From Bacillus sp. ISL-41 (GTDB taxonomy: Bacteria; Bacillota; Bacilli; Bacillales; Cytobacillaceae), in NCBI RefSeq assembly GCF_018613235.1, contig NZ_JAGGQP010000021.1, forward strand, positions 20,741-84,740: DNA of 64,000 nt, read 5' to 3'. Under the pieces are notes generated by a model, which was given only the letters and a program-made list of their open reading frames with translations, was not told where the DNA came from and did no database searches. Made by a program: the position numbers and the translations under genes. Every line of letters starts with the position of its first letter. Within the stretch, counting starts at the first letter, position 1. Positions 1-8,603 of the stretch are shown here, in pieces.

Positions 1-791
1 AGCTCGATATTCTGTCCTTCACGAACGATCGAGAAATCCAGTTCATTCCCCGGATTCTTGCGGATAATTTCAACAACATCCTGCCAGCTTGAAACTTCAG
101 ATCCCTCAATACTGTTAACGACGTCCCCTTCCTGCAGTCCTGCCTTAAGAGCACTTCCATCAGGGGTCAGCTTGCCTAAAACAGGTTCATTTGACGGGAT
201 TCCCTGAAAAATGGCAAGGATGATGAAAATAACCATCGCCAGGATAAAATTCATCATAGGTCCAGCGAAGATTGCCATTGTTCTCTGTCCAAGCGTTTTT
301 GAACCGAACTGCCTGTCATATGGAGCAATTTGAGTTTCCACTCCATTCTCGACAAGAACGGCTGTTTTGCTTATTGGGAAAGATGTCAGCTGGCTGTCAT
401 CCTCCCCTTCTTCATAACCTTTAATGAAAAGCTCGCGTTCGATATCGGCTTTTTCCACTTCGATAATTCTTGCGTCAGGATACTTTTCCTTATTATTTAG
501 AATGATTTTTTGAACTTCTTCACTCTTGTTAAAAAGTAAACCTACTCTATGCCCTGGCTTGATCTCAATCATTTCCGGATCTTCGCCAGCCATCCTGACA
601 AACCCTCCGATGGGAAGAAGGCGGATCGTATAAGTCGTTTCATTTTTTTTAAAAGAAAAGACCTTAGGACCGAATCCAATTGCAAACTCACGGCAGAGGA
701 TACCTGCACGTTTGGCGAAAATCAAGTGCCCAAGTTCATGGAAGAACACCAGGGCGCCAAAAATGACGATAAAGGCAATAACTGTATTCAA
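1..791 (-). CDS. rasP: Site-2 zinc metalloprotease RasP (RseP/YluC family), N-terminal part only
   Basis: Intramembrane protease that cuts membrane-spanning substrates such as anti-sigma factors (known of the family). The visible 263 residues show the zinc motif HELGH at residues 18-22 inside the first membrane segment, an AGPMMNFILA-type second membrane segment, and the start of a PDZ domain (GLQEGDVV) near the window edge. The C-terminal half with the third metal ligand lies outside the window. The start is a TTG chosen because an AAAGGTGG ribosome site lies 8-9 bases upstream; an in-frame GTG 12 codons earlier has no such site. It follows dxr in the order found in B. subtilis. Identity is secure; the exact start is less so. 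Confidence 0.93.
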   Translation of the reverse strand, partial: MNTVIAFIVIFGALVFFHELGHLIFAKRAGILCREFAIGFGPKVFSFKKNETTYTIRLLPIGGFVRMAGEDPEMIEIKPGHRVGLLFNKSEEVQKIILNNKEKYPDARIIEVEKADIERELFIKGYEEGEDDSQLTSFPISKTAVLVENGVETQIAPYDRQFGSKTLGQRTMAIFAGPMMNFILAMVIFIILAIFQGIPSNEPVLGKLTPDGSALKAGLQEGDVVNSIEGSEVSSWQDVVEIIRKNPGNELDFSIVREGQNIE

Positions 792-842
792 ATTTTCTAA
801 CCACCTTTTAATAGGATAAGAATCCACTATTGAGACTAAATT

Positions 843-1985
843 TTATAGTAGTGACTTTACATACCTTCTAGTCTCTTTGTCAACCTCTTGAATTGATTCA
901 AGATCCGGTTTTTCTATGATGTTATGGTTTTCCATTGCTCTCTCTATCAAGTCCTCAATTTGAAGGAATGTGATTCTGTCGTCCAAAAAGGCAGCTACCG
1001 CTGCTTCATTCGCAGCATTCATGACTGCAGGCAAAGTGCCTCCCGCCCGTCCGGCGTCATAAGCAAACTTCAGGCAGCGGAACCGGTCAAAGTCCATTTC
1101 CGAAAAGTGGAGCTTTCCAATTTCCGCAAGGTTCAACCTTTTCCCTGTTACCAATGGCAGCCTGTCTGGATATGTAAGGGCGTATTGAATGGGCACTTTC
1201 ATATCAGGTGTTCCGAGCTGTGCCATAATACTTGTGTCATGGAACTCTACCATCGAATGGATGATGCTCTCCCGATGGAGGAGTACCGAAATATCGTCAT
1301 ACGGAAGAGAGAAAAGCCAATGAGCTTCAATGACTTCCAGCCCCTTATTCATCATCGTGGCGGAATCAATTGTGATTTTTGCACCCATCGACCAGTTTGG
1401 ATGGTTCAAGGCATCTGCTTTTGTTACACCTTGCAGCTCTTCCCTCTTCCGGTCTCTGAAGCTGCCTCCCGATGCTGTGAGGATCAGTCTCTCAATATTC
1501 TTTTCCCTTTCACCTTGTAATGCCTGAAAAATGGCAGAATGCTCACTGTCTACAGGGAGGATGGATACGTTATGCCGCTTTGCCTCATCCATCACGATAT
1601 GGCCAGCAGTCACAAGCGTTTCCTTATTCGCGATCGCAATCGTCTTGCCTGCTCTGATCGCCTCCAATGTAGGCCCTAAACCAACACTTCCGAGTACAGC
1701 ATTGACAAGTATATCCGCCTTATGAAAAACAGCAGCTTCCACTAGGCCTTCTTGTCCAAATATAATCCTCACCTGCGGGAAGTCTGATTTTAACCGTTCA
1801 GCATCGTCTTTCTTCTGAACAGAAACAAGTTCTGGCAGAAATTCAGTTATGATTTTCCTGGTAAGCTCTATGTTTCTTCCAGCAGACATCGATACTAGCT
1901 TGAACTCTTCGGGATGCTCCCTGATTACATCGAGCGTCTGGATTCCAATTGATCCTGTTGCTCCCAACAAGCTGATTCTTTTCAC
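843..1985 (-). CDS. dxr: 1-deoxy-D-xylulose 5-phosphate reductoisomerase
   Basis: Converts DXP to 2-C-methyl-D-erythritol 4-phosphate with NADPH, the committed step of the MEP isoprenoid pathway in the cytosol. The NADPH loop GATGSIG is at residues 8-14, the NKET motif at about 120-123, the metal site PVDSEHS at 144-150 and the substrate-loop motif [11 protein letters not shown] at about 213-223. The frame is open for 30 codons further upstream, but that part is not family-like; a GTG preceded by GGAG at 8 bases gives 380 residues, matching the usual length of about 380-385. It sits between cdsA and rasP, and its product feeds the same polyprenyl lipid supply as uppS two genes upstream. Confidence 0.97.
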   Translation of the reverse strand: MKRISLLGATGSIGIQTLDVIREHPEEFKLVSMSAGRNIELTRKIITEFLPELVSVQKKDDAERLKSDFPQVRIIFGQEGLVEAAVFHKADILVNAVLGSVGLGPTLEAIRAGKTIAIANKETLVTAGHIVMDEAKRHNVSILPVDSEHSAIFQALQGEREKNIERLILTASGGSFRDRKREELQGVTKADALNHPNWSMGAKITIDSATMMNKGLEVIEAHWLFSLPYDDISVLLHRESIIHSMVEFHDTSIMAQLGTPDMKVPIQYALTYPDRLPLVTGKRLNLAEIGKLHFSEMDFDRFRCLKFAYDAGRAGGTLPAVMNAANEAAVAAFLDDRITFLQIEDLIERAMENHNIIEKPDLESIQEVDKETRRYVKSLL

Positions 1986-2083
1986 AAATTTCACTCCTAA
2001 TATCTCCAACGGGAAACGGTACACACACCCGGTATTATCGAATTCATTAATTTCTTCTCTTTTTTTGCGTTGCAATCAAGACA

Positions 2084-2872
2084 TTATAACAAATGGAACA
2101 GGTGGATTAACGGCCAGACAAACAACAAGCTGTCGAAGCGGTCAAGCATGCCTCCATGTCCTGGAAGGATGTTGCCTGAGTCCTTAACATTGTAATGTCG
2201 CTTCAGTGCTGACTCAACAAGGTCTCCAATTTGGCCGAACACTGATAAAAATGCTGTCGCCATAAGCAGGATAACAGTCGGAACTTTCATATCTCCGAAC
2301 ACACTGAACAGGGCAGCAACTGCGAGTGCAGATATTACACCGCCAAAAAAGCCTTCAGTTGTCTTGTTCGGGCTGATTTCGGGCCAAAGCTTATGTTTGC
2401 CAATTGCCCGTCCGATAAAGTAGGCTCCTGAATCGGTAGCCCAGATAATGAATAGTGAATAAAACACATAGATCAGGCTTTCTTCTCTAGTTTCAATAAA
2501 GAAATAGAAGCCGAGCCCGACATAGAGTATTGACATGATTGAAAAAGCAACATCTTCAAAAGTGAAGCGATTTTTAGTTATGACAGTATAAGTCAGAAAT
2601 AAAAGCACTCCAAGAAAGAAAAGCTCCAGTTTTGTATAATCAAATCCATCAAGAAGGTCGCTATATTGTTCGGGTATCAGGAAAATCCACAATAACAACA
2701 ATGATAGAATGCCCGGAACCGAGAAAAGCTTTAAATGCTTCATCTTTAATGCTTCATATAATGCTACGGATGCTATTAGGTAAACCATTGCAATAAATGG
2801 CCAGCCTCCAAAAATAACGATTGGAAGAAAAACAGCTGCTGCTATGACTGCTGTAATGATTCTTTGCTTCAT
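2084..2872 (-). CDS. cdsA: Phosphatidate cytidylyltransferase (CDP-diglyceride synthase)
   Basis: Makes CDP-diacylglycerol from phosphatidic acid and CTP, the branch point for phosphatidylglycerol and phosphatidylethanolamine synthesis. The 262-residue protein is almost entirely hydrophobic with about eight membrane segments. The family signature lies at about residues 221-248, containing S-x-L-K-R, K-D-x-G and H-G-G-M-L-D-R-F-D. An AAAGGTG ribosome site precedes the ATG. The gene starts about 20 bases after uppS and is followed by dxr, so the three genes for lipid carrier and phospholipid synthesis are probably cotranscribed. Confidence 0.97.
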   Translation of the reverse strand: MKQRIITAVIAAAVFLPIVIFGGWPFIAMVYLIASVALYEALKMKHLKLFSVPGILSLLLLWIFLIPEQYSDLLDGFDYTKLELFFLGVLLFLTYTVITKNRFTFEDVAFSIMSILYVGLGFYFFIETREESLIYVFYSLFIIWATDSGAYFIGRAIGKHKLWPEISPNKTTEGFFGGVISALAVAALFSVFGDMKVPTVILLMATAFLSVFGQIGDLVESALKRHYNVKDSGNILPGHGGMLDRFDSLLFVWPLIHLFHLL

Positions 2873-2891
2873 CTATTTATTCACACCTTTT

Positions 2892-3668
2892 TTATACTCC
2901 TCCAAAACGCCGCTGCCGGCCCTGGAATGCTTCAATTGCTTCGACAAAGTGTTCTTCATCAAAGTCCGGCCATAGAACATCTGTAAACCAGAACTCCGTG
3001 TATGCAAGCTGCCAAAGCATAAAATTGCTCAAGCGGATTTCTCCACTGGTCCTGATTAACAAGTCTGGATCATCCAAATCCTTAGTCATCAAGTAAGATG
3101 AAAAGACTTCTTCCGTCAACTCACTTTCAGCCATTTTACCATTTTTCACGTCATCGATGACTCTTTTGACGCTGTCAATGATTTCTCCACGGCTGCCATA
3201 GTTGAGGGCAAAGTTCAAGACAAGACCGGTGTTATTCTTCGTGTCTTCCATCGCTTTCCCTACCGCCCTTTTGGTATGCTCCGGAAGCTTATCCATATAA
3301 CCAATCATTTCGACACGGACATTTTCTTCAATTAATTCTGGAAGGAAAGTGCCAAGAAATTCTTCGGGTAGCTTCATAAGGAAATCCACTTCCATTTTGG
3401 GCCTTTTCCAGTTTTCAGTAGAGAAAGCATAAACAGTTAGCGTCTTGACACCAAGCTCATTGGCCAGCTTGGTTATTTTACGGACAACCTTCATGCCTTC
3501 ATGATGGCCAGCAACCCGGGGCAAAGCACGCTTTTTAGCCCAGCGTCCGTTACCATCCATTATGATGGCTACATGAGAAGGGACTTCATGTTCTTTAATA
3601 TGAAGTACACGATCTTGGAAACTGGCAGGATTTTGATCCTTTTTCCACGGATTCATTTTATTTAACAT
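2892..3668 (-). CDS. uppS: Isoprenyl transferase, undecaprenyl diphosphate synthase
   Basis: Cis-prenyltransferase that extends farnesyl diphosphate with isopentenyl diphosphate to C55-PP, the lipid carrier for cell wall synthesis. The substrate and metal motif MDGNGRWA begins at residue 37 with catalytic Asp38. The C-terminal signature with RTSGEIRLSNFMLWQ and the Trp-Pro-Asp-Phe close is present. Length 258 is normal. A strong GGGGGAG site lies 8 bases before the ATG. Unlike its tight spacing to cdsA downstream, it is separated from frr upstream by more than 700 bases containing an interspersed repeat, so it probably has its own promoter. Confidence 0.97.
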   Translation of the reverse strand: MLNKMNPWKKDQNPASFQDRVLHIKEHEVPSHVAIIMDGNGRWAKKRALPRVAGHHEGMKVVRKITKLANELGVKTLTVYAFSTENWKRPKMEVDFLMKLPEEFLGTFLPELIEENVRVEMIGYMDKLPEHTKRAVGKAMEDTKNNTGLVLNFALNYGSRGEIIDSVKRVIDDVKNGKMAESELTEEVFSSYLMTKDLDDPDLLIRTSGEIRLSNFMLWQLAYTEFWFTDVLWPDFDEEHFVEAIEAFQGRQRRFGGV

Positions 3669-4029
3669 TGTGACAGCTCCCCCAAAAGATTATCTTTAGC
3701 TCCAATGAGTCGTTCATCCCCGTTGACTGTGCAGGGACCGATTTGGCGCTGAAGCTGGACTGCTCATTAAAAGCGTTAGAGTAAATCTTTTTTCTCTCTT
3801 CAATTCCATATGCCACTATCATACCAAAAAAGAAAAAAGATATCTCTATAAACGGATGGTCTCACATTAATATTCTTCAATCCTAGCCTGCCCTTATACA
3901 AAAGGAGCCTTATATACAGAATATGTTCATATGAAGTAAAACAGAATACTGCAGCCAATATTATTATATTCTATCATTCAGGCTGTTTTCGTAAACTCAT
4001 TGTTTTAATTTTAGCTGTGTTAAATTAAA
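3669..4029 (-). other. Gene-free uppS upstream region with a degenerate repeat end
   Basis: This stretch lies between uppS and the repeat at 4030 and contains no convincing gene. It is AT-rich, and a GG-TATGAT element around 3810-3830 on the minus strand could be a -10 box, but I see no matching -35. Positions 3745-3760 match 15 of 16 bases of the right-hand end of the repeat at 43257-43272, followed by AAAAGCG, so a decayed copy of that repeat family probably ends here. The transcript leader of uppS may therefore be long. Confidence 0.4.
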
Positions 4030-4281
4030 CTGTTGATTTCCGTTCCAGGCGCATCGCTTTCCGTGGGAAGAATATGAAAAAGACCAACTGCCGTCTTTTT
4101 CATAAGCAATTCTTCCTTGGGGCCGGAGCTGAGCCTCCTCGCCGCCGCTGGCGTCTGCGGGGTCTCACCTGTCCGGCTTATCCCGCAGGACATTGATTGG
4201 CTTTCTCGAATCTGCCCACGCACGATGGAAATGCGGGAGCATTTTCGGAGAAGACTGCGCGCCCTCCACTCCAATCAACAG
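4030..4281. repeat. Interspersed repeat, family 1, copy A (252 bp, MITE-like)
   Basis: Bounded by a perfect 9-bp terminal inverted repeat, CTGTTGATT and AATCAACAG. A second copy with identical termini lies at 59929-60183, and the two share long blocks such as CCCGCAGGACATTGA and CGCACGATG. The inside is rich in inverted segments and GC-richer than the flanks. It encodes no transposase; open frames inside it are chance products. This type of sequence is widespread between genes in Bacillaceae. No target-site duplication is visible. It sits between frr and uppS. Confidence 0.8.
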
Positions 4282-4357
4282 AACTTAAAATACGATTAGC
4301 TTTAACACAGCCAAATTAAAGTATAATTCCATTTTATCAACCAGTATATGTATAGAG

Positions 4358-4387
4358 AAAAAACCCCCTGGAAAACAGAGGGTTTTC
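4358..4387 (-). terminator. Intrinsic terminator after frr
   Basis: On the minus strand, AAAACCCTC is followed by a loop and then GGGGGTTTTTT, giving a stem of about 5 GC pairs plus A-U pairs with a six-U tail. It lies just downstream of the frr stop codon and separates frr from uppS. Confidence 0.8.
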
Positions 4388-4410
4388 GATGTTGACTGCA
4401 AAAGCAGTGA

Positions 4411-4968
4411 TTACACTTCCATAATTTCTTTTTCTTTGTCTTTTGTAATCTGATCGATTTTTGCAATGTGTTCGTCTGTCAGCTTTTGAATATCGTCCGA
4501 ATATCCACGAAGGTCATCTTCAGTAATTTCGCCGTTTTTCTCAAGCTTTTTCAGATCTTCATTTCCATCACGACGGATATTGCGGATAGCGATTTTTGCT
4601 TCTTCCGCTTCCTTTTTAACTTGCTTTGCAAGGTCCTTGCGTCGCTCCTCAGTCAGTTGAGGAATCGCGATCCTGATGATTGATCCATCATTTGCAGGAT
4701 TCAGGCCAAGATCAGACTTCAGGATTGCTTTTTCAATCTCACCAAGGATTGACTTATCATACGGCTGGATAACCAAAAGACGCGCTTCCGGTACAGAAAT
4801 GCCAGCAAGTTGATTGACTGGAGTTGGTGCTCCATAGTATTCCACCTGTACTCTGTCTAGAAGAGAGGCACTTGCTCTCCCTGCACGAATGCTGGCAAGT
4901 TCGCGGGAATAAGCTTGGATCGCTTTAGACATTCTTTCTTTCGCATTGGCAATTGCTTGTTTTGGCAT
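4411..4968 (-). CDS. frr: Ribosome recycling factor
   Basis: Splits post-termination ribosomes together with EF-G. The 185-residue sequence has the usual N-terminal helix ([22 protein letters not shown]), the RAGRAS loop, the conserved [14 protein letters not shown] and [12 protein letters not shown] stretches and the long helical C-terminal region ending in KEKEIMEV. Its ATG overlaps the pyrH stop codon as TAATG, with a GAGGGGGAAA ribosome site upstream, so translation is coupled to pyrH. A terminator follows it. Confidence 0.98.
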   Translation of the reverse strand: MPKQAIANAKERMSKAIQAYSRELASIRAGRASASLLDRVQVEYYGAPTPVNQLAGISVPEARLLVIQPYDKSILGEIEKAILKSDLGLNPANDGSIIRIAIPQLTEERRKDLAKQVKKEAEEAKIAIRNIRRDGNEDLKKLEKNGEITEDDLRGYSDDIQKLTDEHIAKIDQITKDKEKEIMEV

Positions 4969-5693
4969 TAGTTTTTCCCCCTCACGGTTGTTCCGATTGT
5001 TTCACCCATAACTGCTCGTTTAATATTACCTTTTTCCATAATAGAGAATACAATTAACGGGATATCATTGTCCATACACAAGGATGAAGCCGTTGAATCC
5101 ATGACAGCAAGGCCTTCCTTAAGCACATCCAGGTATGAGAGCTCTTCATACTTAGTAGCATTCTTGTCAACACGCGGGTCAGCTGAGTACACGCCATCAA
5201 CGTTATTCTTAGCCATAAGGATTACATCTGCTTCGATCTCAGCTGCGCGCAATGCAGCGGTAGTATCCGTTGAGAAGTACGGATTTCCTGTTCCTGCTGC
5301 AAAAATGACCACGCGCTTTTTCTCCAGGTGCCTGATTGCCCTTCTTCTTATGTATGGCTCTGCTACCTGACGCATTTCGATGGAAGTTTGAACCCTTGTC
5401 TCAATTCCCGCTTGTTCCAGGCTGTCTTGCAATGACAGGGAATTCATGACGGTAGCGAGCATGCCCATATAGTCTGCCGTCGCTCTGTCCATGCCCATTT
5501 CTTCTCCGATTTTGCCTCTCCAGATGTTTCCTCCGCCTACTACAACAGCGACCTCAACATCCAGTTCCGCAATCTCCTTCACCTGGTCTGCAACATTTTT
5601 AATTACCGACGGATTGATGCCAAATCCTTGTTCTCCGGCTAATGCTTCTCCACTTAACTTTAAAACAACTCTTTTGTATTTAGGGCTCGTCAT
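4968..5693 (-). CDS. pyrH: UMP kinase
   Basis: Phosphorylates UMP to UDP; bacterial homohexameric amino-acid-kinase fold enzyme, allosterically controlled by GTP and UTP (family knowledge). The ATP site KLSGEAL is at residues 12-18, the GGGNIWRG loop follows near 53-60, and [17 protein letters not shown] is the typical UMP-binding region. Length 241 is normal. An AGGAGGTACCCT site precedes the ATG. It overlaps frr by one base and is separated from tsf by a strong terminator, so its transcription may depend on read-through or an unrecognised promoter. Confidence 0.98.
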   Translation of the reverse strand: MTSPKYKRVVLKLSGEALAGEQGFGINPSVIKNVADQVKEIAELDVEVAVVVGGGNIWRGKIGEEMGMDRATADYMGMLATVMNSLSLQDSLEQAGIETRVQTSIEMRQVAEPYIRRRAIRHLEKKRVVIFAAGTGNPYFSTDTTAALRAAEIEADVILMAKNNVDGVYSADPRVDKNATKYEELSYLDVLKEGLAVMDSTASSLCMDNDIPLIVFSIMEKGNIKRAVMGETIGTTVRGKN

Positions 5694-5768
5694 AGGGTAC
5701 CTCCATATGTAATTTCAGGCTTACTGCAGCATAATTGCTGATGAAAAAGCCTAATTAAAGCTATGTCC

Positions 5769-5797
5769 AAAAACAGGGAACACTGGAGTGTTCCCTG
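5769..5797 (-). terminator. Terminator after tsf, perfect 11-bp inverted repeat
   Basis: CAGGGAACACT and AGTGTTCCCTG form a perfect 11-bp stem at 5774-5784 and 5787-5797 around a two-base centre. On the minus strand it is followed by TTTTT. It lies about 20 bases after the tsf stop. Confidence 0.88.
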
Positions 5798-5819
5798 CAA
5801 TTACATAGGCTAGTAAAAA

Positions 5820-6704
5820 TTATTTCTTGTTAACTTGGTTCATTACTTCTTCAGCAAAGTTATCTTCACGCTTTTCGATTCCTTCGCCTACTTCATAACG
5901 AGTGAACTCACGAAGTGTTCCGCCTTTTGATTCAACAAACTGGCGTACTTTTTGGTCAGGGTTCTTAACGAATGGCTGGTCAAGTACACAAACATCTTCG
6001 AAATATTTGCTCAAGCGGCCTTCAACCATTTTCGCAACGATATTTTCTGGCTTGCCTTCGTTAAGAGCTTGTTGTGTAAGGATTTGACGCTCGTGTTCAA
6101 CTTCTTCTTGAGATACTTCGTCACGTGATACATATTTAGGGTTCAATGCAGCGATGTGCATGGAAACGTCTTTAGCAGCTGCTTCGTCTGTTGTTCCTTC
6201 AAGAACAGATAGTACGCCAATGCGTCCTCCCATATGAAGGTATGCACCGAATGCATCGTTATCAGTCTTAGTTTTTACTTCAAAGCGGCGAAGGGAAAGC
6301 TTCTCACCGATTTTAGCGATTGCATTGTTGATGCGGGTTTCAACTGTATCGCCATTTTCCATTGTTTGAGCATTAGCTTCTTCAGCAGAAGCAGGCTTGT
6401 TCTTAAGAAGGTGCTCAGCGATTTCCTTAACTAGAACCTGGAAGCCTTCATTCTTTGCTACGAAGTCTGTTTCAGAGTTCACTTCAAGGAGTACAGCTTC
6501 GTTGCCCTCTGTAAGGATGTAAGTTGTACCTTCAGCAGCGATGCGGTCAGCTTTTTTCGCAGCTTTAGCGATTCCTTTTTCACGAAGGAAGTCGATCGCT
6601 TGATCCATATCACCATTTGTTTCTTGAAGAGCCTTTTTGCAGTCCATCATACCTGCGCCAGTTTTTTCACGCAATTCTTTAACCATTTGTGCAGTAATTG
6701 CCAT
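5820..6704 (-). CDS. tsf: Translation elongation factor Ts
   Basis: Guanine nucleotide exchange factor for EF-Tu. The N-terminal UBA-like domain ([18 protein letters not shown] and DCKKAL) and the signature ETDFVAKNE at about residues 79-87 are clear. Length 294 matches Bacillus EF-Ts. The ribosome site AGGAGG is ideal. It follows rpsB after a terminator-like hairpin, the classic rpsB-tsf arrangement. Confidence 0.98.
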   Translation of the reverse strand: MAITAQMVKELREKTGAGMMDCKKALQETNGDMDQAIDFLREKGIAKAAKKADRIAAEGTTYILTEGNEAVLLEVNSETDFVAKNEGFQVLVKEIAEHLLKNKPASAEEANAQTMENGDTVETRINNAIAKIGEKLSLRRFEVKTKTDNDAFGAYLHMGGRIGVLSVLEGTTDEAAAKDVSMHIAALNPKYVSRDEVSQEEVEHERQILTQQALNEGKPENIVAKMVEGRLSKYFEDVCVLDQPFVKNPDQKVRQFVESKGGTLREFTRYEVGEGIEKREDNFAEEVMNQVNKK

Positions 6705-6807
6705 AATGAAATTCCTCCTAAAATCTCGGTTATATGTAACTATACTTTATTTTAACTTGATTTCGCCAATATAAACCCCAATGGAAGTTATATGGAATAT
6801 AAGTCTT

Positions 6808-6845
6808 AAAAAAAGGTGATAAAGGGTGCTTCCCTATATCACCTT
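6808..6845 (-). terminator. Terminator-like hairpin between rpsB and tsf
   Basis: On the minus strand AAGGTGATATAGGG pairs with CCCTTTATCACCTT around a short loop and runs into TTTTTTT. It follows the rpsB stop at once. Because tsf follows, it probably works as a partial terminator that sets the S2 to EF-Ts ratio (inference). Confidence 0.85.
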
Positions 6846-6853
6846 ATTTTAAA

Positions 6854-7603
<750 letters not shown>

Positions 7604-7678
7604 TCATCTTCAGCCAGGAACTGCCGAAACAGCACCATCTGACCGAATCAATGAACGTGTGTATTAACACCATGAGAT

Positions 7679-7707
7679 AATATAGCATAAATAAAACGGA
7701 CATTCAA
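7679..7707 (-). promoter_or_regulatory. Sigma-A-type promoter for rpsB
   Basis: TTGAAT (7702-7707) and TATATT (7679-7684) are separated by exactly 17 bases on the minus strand. The transcript would carry a leader of about 105 bases before rpsB. This separates the ribosomal genes from the fla/che operon, whose last gene swrB ends at 7709. Confidence 0.7.
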
Positions 7708-7708
7708 G

Positions 7709-8278
7709 TTATTCTTGCGTATTTTGGCGAAATTTAAGCAAAAGTTCTATTTCGGTTTTCCCTTTATCCAAATCCCTAGCAATTTCTTCGATCGTCAATC
7801 CCTGTTTTTTCATGTGCACAACCTGATCAACAAAACTTAATGGTCTGGGTTCACTATTATCTTCGGGAATTTCCATATAAATTTTATCATTTGAATCAGA
7901 TGGAACTGGTACATGGTTCTGCTGGTATGCCTTCTTGGCAGCATGGTAGGAAATTCCTTTGCCAAGACGCTGGTTCGTTTCCTTACTTACTTCTTCAGCA
8001 ACTGCTTCCTGCTTTTCTTCTGCTGCTTCAATCGGGGCAGCCTTTTTACCGCCAGATTGCTTTTGAATGTTTGTTGCAGTCATCAATTCAAGAAATTTAT
8101 CATTTTCTTCTTTCAATTCAAAAAGGTAAGCTGTAAATACTTCTTCAATCTCCTTGATGATTTTCCCCTGCTTTTTCTCTGCTTCTGCGAGCCGGTTTTG
8201 CCGTAAATATAATAGGATGATTGCGAAGATTGCTGCACCGTTTAACATGAGGCTTAAGAGTAGTAGAAAAGTGGTCAT
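7709..8278 (-). CDS. swrB: Swarming motility protein SwrB (YlxL family)
   Basis: In B. subtilis SwrB promotes completion of the flagellar type III export apparatus and SigD activity. This 189-residue protein has one membrane segment at about residues 4-25, a charged helical stretch after it, a low-complexity middle, and the conserved C-terminal part from LSFVDQVVHMKKQG to the closing GKTEIELLLKF, which resembles a helix-turn-helix. It is the last gene of the fla/che operon, as in B. subtilis, but is here separated from sigD by two extra genes. No terminator is visible between it and the rpsB promoter. Confidence 0.88.
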   Translation of the reverse strand: MTTFLLLLSLMLNGAAIFAIILLYLRQNRLAEAEKKQGKIIKEIEEVFTAYLFELKEENDKFLELMTATNIQKQSGGKKAAPIEAAEEKQEAVAEEVSKETNQRLGKGISYHAAKKAYQQNHVPVPSDSNDKIYMEIPEDNSEPRPLSFVDQVVHMKKQGLTIEEIARDLDKGKTEIELLLKFRQNTQE

Positions 8279-8287
8279 AACATCCCT

Positions 8288-8602
8288 CTATCCGCTGTAA
8301 TCAATCACCTTCCCTTTATATGGGTGGTGTGGCTGTTCGGGTTGATCATTCTTATTCTTTTGATCTCGCCGGCCATTTTGCTGCTGCTTGCCTGATGGGC
8401 TGCCCTCCTGATTCAGGCGGGCTTCTTGTTTTTGATTATTTTTAACCACGGTTTTGCGCTTTAAGTCATCTTCCTTTGTCACACTTTGTGCCGCATGCTC
8501 CTGAAGATGCTGTCCTCGCTGCTGAAGTTGTTCCTGAATCTTGCCGGCATCATGTGTCCTCGGAAGCGCAATCTGCATTTCGATTGCTTTGAGGCTCATC
8601 AT
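8288..8602 (-). CDS. Small uncharacterised fla/che operon protein
   Basis: I do not recognise a characterised function. The 104 residues have no membrane segment or signal peptide. The N-terminal part (MSLKAIEMQIALPRT, residues 2-16) reads like a folded or binding segment, followed by a Gln- and charge-rich, probably disordered region, and it closes with HHPYKGKVIDYSG. It begins two bases after the FapA-family gene and ends 9 bases before swrB, so it is cotranscribed with both. Similar proteins next to sigD in other bacilli are what I would expect, but I cannot verify this here. Confidence 0.75.
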   Translation of the reverse strand: MMSLKAIEMQIALPRTHDAGKIQEQLQQRGQHLQEHAAQSVTKEDDLKRKTVVKNNQKQEARLNQEGSPSGKQQQNGRRDQKNKNDQPEQPHHPYKGKVIDYSG

Positions 8603-8603
8603 G

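Noticed and set aside
924..1520. Long plus-strand open frame opposite dxr
   Set aside because: It is the antisense of a highly conserved gene, has no ribosome site and no recognisable domain; such shadows arise from codon bias.
3800..3835. Promoter for uppS based on TATGAT
   Set aside because: No -35 element at a workable distance; only mentioned within the intergenic entry.
4020..4299. Open frames inside repeat copy A
   Set aside because: They fall inside the family 1 repeat, and the matching reading in copy B is not kept beyond a short MKK-AVGLF stretch, so they are products of the repeat, not genes.
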